Part shown: positions 52,902 through 61,318 of the stretch, in pieces | How the letters are laid out: each line of letters opens with the position of its first letter | Numbering within the stretch: the stretch's first letter is position 1 | From: CAUZIB01 sp963663925 | GTDB taxonomy: Bacteria > Acidobacteriota > Vicinamibacteria > Vicinamibacterales > UBA8438 | DNA: 64,000 bases | Assembly (NCBI GenBank): GCA_965237405.1 | Contig: OZ250139.1 | Coordinates: forward strand, 1,798,001-1,862,000 | Direction of reading: 5' to 3' | Program-made: the position numbers and the translations under genes | The notes under the pieces: generated by a model | The model's database searches: none | What the model saw: the letters and a program-made list of their open reading frames with translations, nothing else | Told to the model about the DNA's origin: nothing

Positions 52902-53103
52902 TCTCGATTTTCCGTGGGCTGCGGGCGGGTTGTTGACTTAGCAGCCAACTATCAGGAGCACAAGCTACCGCCTACCATCCAGTGCGAATTGGACACCCTC
53001 AGTTCGAGCGAGAGCTGCGTTCGTCAGCACAGCCCTTCCTGACGACTGACATGGTGAACGGGCGTTCGCTTCCGCGCCCAGATCAAACCGCTGACGCGGG
53101 AAG

Positions 53104-54612
53104 TTAGTACCGCTTCAGTCGGAGCTCAGACCGGTTGATATCCATCGCGACCACGTAGTTACTCAGAAACGTGTGGCCCAGGATCCCGCCAAGCTGAAAT
53201 CCGAGCAGCACACTCGGCCGATGAAGATTAAGCACCACCACCGGGTAGTTCTCGTATAAGACCTCATCAAATGCCAGATCCACTCCAGGCAGCAGGTAGG
53301 CATCCTCATCCCATCCCGAGGTGCCAAAGACCTGCAGTGGGATGTTTCGGATCGGCCGCGTGTCGATCGACCGCGCCGTTCCAAGACTGATCGAAATCAC
53401 CTCTCCGCCCGTGTCAACGACGAAGCTCCTGGGATACTGACCATTCACGACGCCACGAATAACGGCCAAGCGACCGACCCACATCGGCATGACGACATCC
53501 GCTGGTTCATCGGGCAACGTTCGCGCGAGGGTCAGACGTTTGTTCCGATAGTCGATGATCACCGACATTCCAAGAGCGAGCGGAGACAAACCGTCTGGAA
53601 CGCGCGTGCTGGGAAGTCCCGTAAGCGGCGGATTCTTGATAAGCACAGGAACGTTTCGGACTTCGAAGGTACCCAGCTGTATTGAGTCGGCGCGTCCCAT
53701 GTCGATTTCGCGTAACCCGACCGCTCCGACCCCGGCGCTAACGGTGTTAATGATCGACCGGACTCCAAATCTCTGCGCCGTCTCCAGCGATAGCACCATC
53801 TGCTCGGCGCCCGAGTCAATCACGAGCGGGAACGGGTCGCCGCCGTTGAGCCGAGCCCGAACGACAATTTTGTCGTTGATGATCCGAAACGGAATCTCGT
53901 GCACGACATCCTCGTCGGACATCTCGAACGGGACACGGTCTCCAAACGACCGGAGAAAACGCACCTGCGCACGCGCCCATTTCGTCTGTTCGCTAGTCGC
54001 CGAATAGGGCGAAAGCTTGACCACACGCTCAAACGCCGCCGCCGCCTCTTCGAATCGTCGAAGCCGACTCAGGATCTGGCCGTGCGTGTGATGAAATATC
54101 GGATTTTCGGGCTCTACCTCGATTGCCCTGTGCACCTCGACGAGCCCAGACTCCAGCTGGTTGCGCGCCGCGAGGCTGCGTGCCAAACCGTGGTGCCCAC
54201 CTGGGCTGGACGGCGAGGACTCGAGCACGTCCCGGTAGATTTGGTCCGCCTCCATGAACATACCGGACGCCCACAGCGCGTCAGCGTAGAGGGAAATAAT
54301 TTCAGGCTTCTGAGGATTGAGAGAATCAAGAAAATCCGCTTCCTCGCGGACCATGTGGAACTCGCCAACGCGAAGCAGCGACTGCAGCAGTCCGGCCGAC
54401 GCACGCTCGAGCTGACCGGGCGTGGCGCCCTCCTTGGCACGGTTGTAGACGTGAATAGACTCCCAGTACCGTCGATCGTTGAGCAGCAGGTCTCCAAGCT
54501 CGAGTTGCAATTCGGCTCGGGCCGAGGAGGAAGTCGAGGCCGCGGCCAGCATGACAGACAGCGCGATCGCAAGTGCCAAGGTCGGACAAATAATACGAAT
54601 TACGATGGACAT
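53104..54612 (-). CDS. TPR protein with two retropepsin-like aspartyl protease domains
   Basis: This is a 502-aa exported protein. A signal peptide (CPTLALAIALSVMLAAAS) is followed by TPR-like helices over about residues 35-210 (LQLELGDLLLNDRRYWESIH, then IEVEPENPIFHHTHGQ and RRFEEAAAAFERVVKLSPYS). Two protease-like halves follow: PFPLVIDSGAEQMVLS (DSG) and SFVVDTGGEVISISLG (DTG), each with a hydrophobic-hydrophobic-Gly strand later (LSPLALGMSVI; GGILGHTFLS). ATG 54612 begins with the signal peptide; the open frame to 54930 is Arg/Pro-rich and not plausible. Both halves carry the catalytic Asp, so a bilobal active site is possible. Confidence 0.82.
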   Translation of the reverse strand: MSIVIRIICPTLALAIALSVMLAAASTSSSARAELQLELGDLLLNDRRYWESIHVYNRAKEGATPGQLERASAGLLQSLLRVGEFHMVREEADFLDSLNPQKPEIISLYADALWASGMFMEADQIYRDVLESSPSSPGGHHGLARSLAARNQLESGLVEVHRAIEVEPENPIFHHTHGQILSRLRRFEEAAAAFERVVKLSPYSATSEQTKWARAQVRFLRSFGDRVPFEMSDEDVVHEIPFRIINDKIVVRARLNGGDPFPLVIDSGAEQMVLSLETAQRFGVRSIINTVSAGVGAVGLREIDMGRADSIQLGTFEVRNVPVLIKNPPLTGLPSTRVPDGLSPLALGMSVIIDYRNKRLTLARTLPDEPADVVMPMWVGRLAVIRGVVNGQYPRSFVVDTGGEVISISLGTARSIDTRPIRNIPLQVFGTSGWDEDAYLLPGVDLAFDEVLYENYPVVVLNLHRPSVLLGFQLGGILGHTFLSNYVVAMDINRSELRLKRY

Positions 54613-54767
54613 CACACCTCTACAGGAATCTTGGAGACAAACTCTGAGACTATGCCCCATCCCAAGCCTAAGGGCAAGGTCACAGTGGTCGCCACCCGAC
54701 GGCTGCGCGCATAGCAGCGCTGGTGGGTTCCAGGGGGGGGGTCTGGCGTGATGCCGGGCGCTCGCGG

Positions 54768-55238
54768 TCAGCGCGTATAGCGCTCGATCGGCACGCCGTC
54801 GTACATCTCGTCGACGCGGAGGATTTGGGCGTCCCGGCTGTACGATCCGAGCTCGTAGTCTTCGCTCATGATTAGGGCCTTGACCGGCTTGGTCGGACAA
54901 ACCTCCGCACACAAACCACAGAAGCTGCACCGCGACAGATTAAAATCAAAGTAGTCTAGGACCTTGATCTTATGGCCGGGCTCGCGGTGCCCTCCAAGAT
55001 TAATCAGATCGTCGGGGCATACTTTGGCGCATTGATCACAGACGATGCACGTCTGCGCTCCCGTCTCGGGCTCAACCTGTAGACGCAGGACTCCGCGGAA
55101 TCGCGGCGCGACTGGACGACGCTCTGTTGGATACTGAAACGTAAACGCCGGCTGCGAAGTGTACTTCAAGGTCAGCCACATCCCTTTGAGCAGGTCGACC
55201 AGGAATACCGTCCTAAAGAACTTGGCCAAGAACAGCAC
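54768..55238 (-). CDS. nuoI: NADH-quinone oxidoreductase subunit I
   Basis: NuoI carries two [4Fe-4S] clusters in the peripheral arm of complex I. Both motifs are present: CIVCDQCAKVCPDD and CSFCGLCAEVCPTKPV. The N-terminal amphipathic region (LKGMWLTLKYTSQPAFTFQY) and YPTERRPVAPRFRG are typical. GTG 55238, 2 nt after the nuoB stop, gives the normal length of 156 aa; the frame further upstream overlaps nuoB and is not plausible. Confidence 0.88.
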   Translation of the reverse strand: MLFLAKFFRTVFLVDLLKGMWLTLKYTSQPAFTFQYPTERRPVAPRFRGVLRLQVEPETGAQTCIVCDQCAKVCPDDLINLGGHREPGHKIKVLDYFDFNLSRCSFCGLCAEVCPTKPVKALIMSEDYELGSYSRDAQILRVDEMYDGVPIERYTR

Positions 55239-55240
55239 AG

Positions 55241-55777
55241 CTAATCTCCATCCCCGACGACAATCGGCTCGGTCTGACCGGCCATGATCACTTTCTTGGG
55301 CCCTAGAACAGTACTTTCCTTTCGGATCTTGTCCTGCAGTCGCATCAGTCCGTAGAGCAGCGCCTCCGGGCGGGGCGGACACCCAGACACGTAGACATCG
55401 ACCGGCACAATCTTGTCGACACCCTGCAGGACACTGTAGGTGGGAAACGGTCCGCCCGCGTTCGAGCAGCTACCCATCGAAATCACCCACTTAGGCTCGG
55501 GCATCTGGTCGTAGAGACGACGAATAACTGGCGCCATCTTCTTCGTCACTGTCCCCGCCACGATCATCAGGTCCGATTGACGTGGCGACGCCCGAAACAC
55601 CTCGGCGCCAAAGCGGGCGATGTCGTATCGTGACGTGGACGTCGCGATCATCTCGATGGCACAACACGCCAAGCCAAAACCCATAGGCCAAAGCGACGAC
55701 TGCCGAGCCCAGTTCAGCACCTGGTCGAGCTTCGTCGTGATGAAATTATCTTCGAAGCTATGCTCGATTAAACCCAT
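55241..55777 (-). CDS. nuoB: NADH-quinone oxidoreductase subunit B
   Basis: NuoB binds cluster N2 next to the quinone site. Expected Cys are present: the adjacent pair in GFGLACCAIEM, one in ISMGSCSNAGGPF and one in VSGCPPRPEALLYG. The 178-aa length is normal. A ferredoxin gene precedes it by 15 nt and nuoI follows by 2 nt, forming a three-gene operon. No other complex I subunit lies in the window, which is unusual because nuoB normally sits between nuoA and nuoC. Confidence 0.92.
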   Translation of the reverse strand: MGLIEHSFEDNFITTKLDQVLNWARQSSLWPMGFGLACCAIEMIATSTSRYDIARFGAEVFRASPRQSDLMIVAGTVTKKMAPVIRRLYDQMPEPKWVISMGSCSNAGGPFPTYSVLQGVDKIVPVDVYVSGCPPRPEALLYGLMRLQDKIRKESTVLGPKKVIMAGQTEPIVVGDGD

Positions 55778-55792
55778 ATCATCCGTGCTGAG

Positions 55793-56056
55793 TTATTTAC
55801 CTTCGAACCAATTTGCGTTGGTTTCAATGAAGCTCTGCCATTGTTCTGGAACCTCATCGTTCACGAATATTGCCTCGACGGGACATGCCGGCACGCACGC
55901 TCCGCAATCGATGCACTCCTCGGGATGAATATAGAGCATCGTTTCGGCTTCAAATTCTTCTTCGTCCTTCCGTGGATGGATACAGTCGACTGGGCAAACA
56001 TCGACACACGCGGTGTCTTTCGTGCCCACACAAGGCTCACAAATCGAATAAGCCAT
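55793..56056 (-). CDS. Ferredoxin, 2[4Fe-4S]/[3Fe-4S][4Fe-4S] type (87 aa)
   Basis: The family is indicated by ICEPCVGTKDTACVDVCPVD and CIHP near the N-terminus (a seven-iron-like pattern) and ECIDCGACVPACPVEAI further on. It is the first gene of the ferredoxin-nuoB-nuoI operon and could donate or accept electrons there. It might also serve the KorAB oxidoreductase at 61-64 kb, which needs a ferredoxin. Confidence 0.88.
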   Translation of the reverse strand: MAYSICEPCVGTKDTACVDVCPVDCIHPRKDEEEFEAETMLYIHPEECIDCGACVPACPVEAIFVNDEVPEQWQSFIETNANWFEGK

Positions 56057-56266
56057 TCCCCTCCTCCGTTATTAACCCTCGGCTGCGAGCGCCGCTCGAC
56101 GTGGGACATTCGCCGTATCACTCCAGGCAAGTAGCCCATCCAAATGCGGACGGAGACATCTAACTTCATCAAAGAGAATACACCCTTGAAACTTTTGGCG
56201 GGCAAGACCGACGGTTTTGCCAGGCGTTGAGTCAACGAGATAACATCAACTGCAAACAACGGCGCA

Positions 56267-57202
56267 ATGACCTCACCGATTCCCGTAACCCTAATTCGAG
56301 GTCGCCACACTCGGGCTGGGGCGCTACCACGTGAGCGAAAGCCCTCGTGGCTCAAGGTGACCGCTCCCGGTAGTCCAGGTTATCTCCGCCTGAAGCGACT
56401 GATGCGCGACCTGGACCTCCACACTGTTTGCGAGGAGGCTGCCTGTCCGAACATCGGAGAGTGCTGGAACCGCGGAACCGCGACGTTCATGATCCTTGGC
56501 GATACGTGTACCCGGTCGTGTGGTTACTGCAACGTGATTCACGGAGTGCCGAATCCCGTCGATTCGCAAGAACCCGAGCGTCTAGCGGAAGCCGTTGTAC
56601 ATCTTGGTCTCGATCACGTCGTTATCACGTCGGTCGATCGTGACGATCTCGCCGAGGGTGGAGCGCCGATGTTTGCGGCATCCCTGCGAGCAATCCGCGC
56701 GCGACGTCCAGATTGTCGCATTGAGGTGCTGATTCCTGATTTTGGAGGCTGTGGCTCGGCCCTATATACCGTTCTTGACGCCCAGCCAGACATACTGAAC
56801 CACAACATCGAGACGGTGGAGCGACTGTATCGAACGGCTCGACCGGGCGGACGTTATTGCCGTGCGCTGGAGCTACTCGGTCGCGCGCGACGGCACCCCG
56901 CCGCCGTGCCTACGAAATCGGGGCTCATGGTTGGTCTCGGTGAGGAACTGTACGAAGTGCACACGACACTGGCCGACCTCCGCCGCGTTGGCTGCGGCAT
57001 CGTGACAATCGGACAATACCTGAGACCGTCAATCGCACACCTCCCGGTCGTGCGCTACTACACACCCGTGGAATTCTCGGAGCTGGCACAAAGAGCCCGC
57101 GACCTCGGGTTTGGTCATGTTGAAGCCGGCCCACTGGTCCGAAGCTCGTATCACGCCGACAAACAAACCACGGCGTTCGAGCGTGGAATCCGCTCGTTGT
57201 AA
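56267..57202 (+). CDS. lipA: Lipoyl synthase
   Basis: LipA is a radical SAM enzyme that inserts two sulfurs into protein-bound octanoyl groups. The auxiliary cluster Cys lie in CEEAACPNIGECW, the SAM cluster in CTRSCGYC, and the C-terminal Ser ligand in RSSYHADK. The length (311 aa) is normal. ATG 56267 gives a short Arg-rich lead before KPSWLKVTAPG. Its product would serve lipoyl-dependent complexes, which fits with lpdA 1 kb away. Confidence 0.93.
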   Translation: MTSPIPVTLIRGRHTRAGALPRERKPSWLKVTAPGSPGYLRLKRLMRDLDLHTVCEEAACPNIGECWNRGTATFMILGDTCTRSCGYCNVIHGVPNPVDSQEPERLAEAVVHLGLDHVVITSVDRDDLAEGGAPMFAASLRAIRARRPDCRIEVLIPDFGGCGSALYTVLDAQPDILNHNIETVERLYRTARPGGRYCRALELLGRARRHPAAVPTKSGLMVGLGEELYEVHTTLADLRRVGCGIVTIGQYLRPSIAHLPVVRYYTPVEFSELAQRARDLGFGHVEAGPLVRSSYHADKQTTAFERGIRSL

Positions 57203-57224
57203 CTCCAGTTACGTGGCCCATACC

Positions 57225-57902
57225 ATGTCTCTCTCCGCCATTCGACGACAGGTTATTTCGTGTCAGCAGTGTGCCAGGCTTCGAGCGTATTGCGCCCGCG
57301 TCGCAAAGGAGAAGCGCGCGGCCTTTCGAAACGAGATATACTGGGGCCGGCCGGTCCCCGGGTTTGGCGATCGGCGCGCGCGCGTCATCGTCCTCGGAAT
57401 CGCGCCAGCGGCGCACGGCGCCAACCGAACCGGAAGGATGTTCACAGGTGACCGCTCCGGTGATTTCCTTCTGAGTGCGATGCATGGCCAGGGTTTCGCG
57501 AACCTCCCAACGTCTCGTCACCCGAAGGACGAATTAAAGTTGACCGATGCCTACATCAGTGCCGTCGTTAAGTGCGCGCCTCCCGAGAACAAACCGAGGC
57601 CAGCTGAAATCGGTAACTGCCGATCGTTCCTCGAGGCCGAGGTCAAGGCGCTCGGTCAGCTCAAAGTCGTCGTGACGTTAGGGAAGGTGGCCTTTAATGC
57701 CTATTGGCAGCTTGTGGCTCATCACAACGTCACGCCACGGCCTCGACCTCGATTCGCTCACGGATTGGTCTTCCAGGCCGATAACGTTCTTGCACTTGTG
57801 ACTTCGTATCATCCCAGTCAACAAAACACGAACACCAACAAGCTCACGCCGCGCATGCTTTCCGAAGTGTTCATTAAAGCGAAAGAGCTCGCAGGTGCAT
57901 GA
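57225..57902 (+). CDS. Uracil-DNA glycosylase, family 5 (UdgB-like)
   Basis: This 225-aa DNA repair enzyme removes uracil. Four Cys of an [4Fe-4S] cluster can be traced (CQQC near residue 15, then single Cys in VVKCAPPENK and IGNCRSFLEAE). Motif A is VLGIAPAAHGANRTGRMFTG, in which Ala replaces the catalytic Asp or Glu of other families, as is typical of family 5. Motif B is TSYHPSQQNTNT. ATG 57225 is preferred; codons upstream overlap lipA. Confidence 0.88.
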   Translation: MSLSAIRRQVISCQQCARLRAYCARVAKEKRAAFRNEIYWGRPVPGFGDRRARVIVLGIAPAAHGANRTGRMFTGDRSGDFLLSAMHGQGFANLPTSRHPKDELKLTDAYISAVVKCAPPENKPRPAEIGNCRSFLEAEVKALGQLKVVVTLGKVAFNAYWQLVAHHNVTPRPRPRFAHGLVFQADNVLALVTSYHPSQQNTNTNKLTPRMLSEVFIKAKELAGA

Positions 57903-58003
57903 CCCGACACGTCGAACTCTAGAACCGGTTCTATGACTGCACCGGCATTTGGACGTCGATGCTACGCCGAAGCTTATGAAACCGGTTCCAGGAACCCGGC
58001 TAC

Positions 58004-59431
58004 TCATCCGGTCGAGGTCTTCTTGGGCTTATAGATATGGGTGCTAAGGCCTAGAAACGCTTCGGCTGACTCGAACAGTGTCTCGGACAGCGTTGGGTGA
58101 GGATGAATGCACTGCTTGAGGTCGCCAACGGTCGCGCCCATCTCGGTTGCAACCACACCCTCAGCAATCAGCTCACCAGCTCCGATACCAACAATCCCGA
58201 CGCCGAGGATCCTCTTTGACTCGGGGTCGACAACGAGCTTGGTTATGCCTTCCGGACGTCCCAGCGTTAACGCGCGTCCAGATGCTCCCCATGGGAACCG
58301 AGCAATTGTGACAGAACGGCTCTCTTGTTTGGCCTGGGACTCGGTGAGCCCACACCATGCGATTTCGGGATCGGTGAAAACCACCGCCGGAATAGCGAGA
58401 GGCTCGAAAGCCACCTTCTGACCCGCGATCGCCTCGACAGCCACCCGCGCCTCGTAGAATGCCTTGTGCGCCAACATCGGTTCCCCGGCGAGGTCACCCA
58501 CGGCAAACAACGAGGGCTCACCCGTGCGACGCTGGGCATCAACCGTCACGAAGCCACGCTCATCCACCGAAACCTTGGTGTCGACGAGACCCGGGATGTC
58601 AGAATTGGGGACGCGGCCGACGGCCAAGAGCACTTGGTCGAAGCGCTGAACCGGATCGTCAATCTGTGGACCCTCCAAGCGGACGGCGACCCCACCGTCA
58701 TCGGGCTGTAGCTCTGTGACCGTCGTCTGTAAGTGAACCGCCTTAGCGACCTTACCGAACCGCCGAGCCAGCACGCGTACGAGGTCTGCATCGACCCCTG
58801 GCAGCAACGAGGCCGTCATTTCGACCAGGGTGACCTCGGTTCCAAGGGCCGCGTAGACGCTACTAAGCTCCAACCCAATGTAGCCGCCACCCACAACGAG
58901 CAGACGACGTGGAAGACTGCGCAGGTCGAGACCATCTGTGGAATCAAGGATGCGTGGGTGCTCCACAGCCAACGCTGATGGCCGAGCGGGCTTTGACCCG
59001 GTCGCGAGGACCGCATAATCAAAGCTCACGTCCTTAGTCGCTTCATCACCACCGTCGACAGCAACCGAATGTGAATCGATGAGACGCGCGCGCCCCTGCA
59101 GGTACGTCACCTTGCGCTGGCGTGTCAGCTGTCCAAGCCCGTCAGTCAGTTTGTCGACTACACCGTTCTTCCACCCGCGGAGGCGTTCAAGATCAATATC
59201 CGGCTCGCCAAATGACACACCCCAGTCATGGGCCTCTTTGGCGTCTGTCAAGACCTTGGCTACGTGTAGCAGGGCCTTCGACGGCATGCACCCTCGATAG
59301 AGGCAAACGCCACCCGGATTCGGCGCATCATCGATTAGCGTGACCTTCATTCCGAGGTCCGCTGCCAAGAATGCAGCGGTGTAGCCGCCGGGGCCAGCAC
59401 CGACTACGGCGACGTGGGTAGGTTGGGTCAT
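58004..59431 (-). CDS. lpdA: Dihydrolipoyl dehydrogenase
   Basis: This is the E3 flavoprotein that reoxidises lipoyl domains of 2-oxoacid dehydrogenases. FAD-binding GAGPGGYTAAFLA leads to the redox-active disulfide GGVCLYRGCMPSKAL (Cys 43 and 48). The NAD-binding region is VVGGGYIGLELSSVYAALG, and the C-terminal HPHPTLSETLFE holds the catalytic His-Glu pair. Length 475 aa is normal. It stands alone, without E1 or E2 genes nearby. Confidence 0.94.
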   Translation of the reverse strand: MTQPTHVAVVGAGPGGYTAAFLAADLGMKVTLIDDAPNPGGVCLYRGCMPSKALLHVAKVLTDAKEAHDWGVSFGEPDIDLERLRGWKNGVVDKLTDGLGQLTRQRKVTYLQGRARLIDSHSVAVDGGDEATKDVSFDYAVLATGSKPARPSALAVEHPRILDSTDGLDLRSLPRRLLVVGGGYIGLELSSVYAALGTEVTLVEMTASLLPGVDADLVRVLARRFGKVAKAVHLQTTVTELQPDDGGVAVRLEGPQIDDPVQRFDQVLLAVGRVPNSDIPGLVDTKVSVDERGFVTVDAQRRTGEPSLFAVGDLAGEPMLAHKAFYEARVAVEAIAGQKVAFEPLAIPAVVFTDPEIAWCGLTESQAKQESRSVTIARFPWGASGRALTLGRPEGITKLVVDPESKRILGVGIVGIGAGELIAEGVVATEMGATVGDLKQCIHPHPTLSETLFESAEAFLGLSTHIYKPKKTSTG

Positions 59432-59491
59432 TGATCCCTCGACACTCTCGGCTTCCGCAGTTACGCTTGTAACTGCCGCTAATTAAACACC

Positions 59492-61228
59492 ATGCGTGAC
59501 CGCTTCTCGTTCCAGATTGCGATCGTGTCGCTTCCGACCACGGCCGCCGTGGCGGCGATTCTCGCCGTTTCGGTGGTGACTGCGATCGCCGTGCACGCGA
59601 AAATCATCGAAAGAACTGAACATGCTCAATCGGAGGTCGGAACAGTCATGTCTCCGTTATTTGCTCCAGTCGACATCATGGCGTCACTGTCCGAGATCCC
59701 CGAGACGGAGCGTCAGTCCCTGGCCAAGATCATCGATGCCGCCAGGGTCATGGACGCCATCTTTCTCGAACAGGTCTGGGCGGGCAACCCGGCGCTCCTG
59801 CTCCAGCTCACCGCAGATGCCGGTCCCCAGGCGCGCACACAGCTGGACCGCTTTCTCATCAACAAGGGACCGTGGTCACGTCTCAAGAATAATCAACCTT
59901 TCGTCGAAGGCGTGCCGGAAAAGCCGGCTGGTGCCAACTACTACCCATCTGACGCCACTCGCGAAGAGGTCGATAACTGGATCAGCGGCCTGAACGACGA
60001 TGACCGCGCGGTGGCCATCGGATTCTTTACGACCGTCAGGCATGGCGCCAGAGGCCAGTTCACGGCCGTGCCTTACAGCATCGAATATCAAGGCGCGCTC
60101 GCCGTTGCCGCGTCGCATCTTCGAGAAGCCGCGGCCCTCACGACGCAGCCGACATTGGCTCGCTATCTCAACATGCGCGCGGACGCATTCGGGTCCAACG
60201 ACTACTACGCCAGCGACGTCGCCTGGATGCAGCTCGATGCGTCGATCGAACCGACGATAGGCCCCTACGAGGTCTACGAAGACGAGTGGTTCAATTACAA
60301 GGCTGCGTTCGAGGCGTTCGTCACGATCCGCGACGACGATGAGACGGCACAGCTCGAGCGATTCGGCACGTATCTGCAGGACCTCGAGGACAACCTCCCG
60401 ATCGATCCCGAGTTTCGCGACCCAGAGTTGGGTGCGCTCGCGCCAATCCGCGTCGTCAACGTCGTCTTCACGGCCGGCGACGCCAACAGCGGGGTCCAGA
60501 CGGCGGCGTTCAACCTCCCCAACGACGAGCGGGTGATTCAAGAGTACGGATCAAAGCGCGTGATGTTAAAGAACGTCCAGGAAGCGAAGTTCAACAACGT
60601 GCTGATGCCGATCTCCCGCGTCGCGTTGCCTGCCCTCGACCAAGGTGATGTCTCGTTCGAGGCCTTCTTCACCCACATCCTCATGCACGAGCTCATGCAC
60701 GGGCTCGGGCCCCACACGATCACGGTCGACGGGGCCGAGACTACGGTACGACAACAGCTTCGCGAAGCCTATAGCACCATCGAAGAGGCCAAGGCGGACA
60801 TCTCAGGGCTGTGGGCGCTTCACCTACTCATCGACCGCGGCGCCGTCGACCAATCGCTGAGCCGCTCGATCTACACGACCTTCTTGGCATCGGCGTTTCG
60901 ATCGATCCGCTTCGGCATCAACGACGCGCACGGGCGGGGCGTAGCCATCCAGCTCAATACGTTTCTCAACGCGGGAGCCGTTATGGTTGAACCGAACGGA
61001 CGGTTCCGCATCGACCACGTGAGAATCCGGGCTGCGGTGGATGACCTGACGCGGCGACTGCTGATGATTCAGGCGCAAGGTGACTACGACGGGGCTCTTG
61101 CGCTTCTCGCGTCACTTGGCGTGGTCAGACCGGAGGTCCAGAACACCCTCGACCGGCTCCGGAACATTCCGATCGACATCCGGCCGAACTATGTAACGGC
61201 CGAAGCGCTCGTCGGCACAGCCCCCTGA
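59492..61228 (+). CDS. Dipeptidyl-peptidase III-like metallopeptidase (family M49)
   Basis: This 578-aa zinc peptidase has an N-terminal signal or anchor (about residues 15-36). The zinc motif is HELMH (399-403), a five-residue HExxH instead of the HExxGH of typical eukaryotic enzymes. The second motif EEAKAD (431-436) corresponds to EECRAD of the family. The blocks YEDEWFNYKAAFEAFVTIRD and TAAFNLPNDERVIQEYGSKR are also family-like. It probably degrades short peptides in the periplasm. Confidence 0.85.
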   Translation: MRDRFSFQIAIVSLPTTAAVAAILAVSVVTAIAVHAKIIERTEHAQSEVGTVMSPLFAPVDIMASLSEIPETERQSLAKIIDAARVMDAIFLEQVWAGNPALLLQLTADAGPQARTQLDRFLINKGPWSRLKNNQPFVEGVPEKPAGANYYPSDATREEVDNWISGLNDDDRAVAIGFFTTVRHGARGQFTAVPYSIEYQGALAVAASHLREAAALTTQPTLARYLNMRADAFGSNDYYASDVAWMQLDASIEPTIGPYEVYEDEWFNYKAAFEAFVTIRDDDETAQLERFGTYLQDLEDNLPIDPEFRDPELGALAPIRVVNVVFTAGDANSGVQTAAFNLPNDERVIQEYGSKRVMLKNVQEAKFNNVLMPISRVALPALDQGDVSFEAFFTHILMHELMHGLGPHTITVDGAETTVRQQLREAYSTIEEAKADISGLWALHLLIDRGAVDQSLSRSIYTTFLASAFRSIRFGINDAHGRGVAIQLNTFLNAGAVMVEPNGRFRIDHVRIRAAVDDLTRRLLMIQAQGDYDGALALLASLGVVRPEVQNTLDRLRNIPIDIRPNYVTAEALVGTAP

Positions 61229-61247
61229 CCGACGCGCGACCGGCTGT

Positions 61248-61275
61248 TTGCCGGGCTCCGAAGAATGCCTATAAT
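61248..61275 (+). promoter_or_regulatory. Promoter of korAB
   Basis: TTGCCG (61248-61253) and TATAAT (61270-61275) are separated by 16 nt, close to the sigma-70 consensus. Transcription would start near 61282 and give a leader of about 37 nt with AAAGG before ATG 61319. Unlike several other genes in the window, this one is not leaderless. Confidence 0.6.
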
Positions 61276-61318
61276 ACGCAGGCAAGTTTAAGCGCCGTAG
61301 GACATATCAAAGGTAATC

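Noticed and set aside
54613..54930. Extended N-terminus of the TPR/aspartyl protease ORF
   Set aside because: The extra 106 residues are Arg/Pro-rich and precede a perfect signal peptide starting at ATG 54612.
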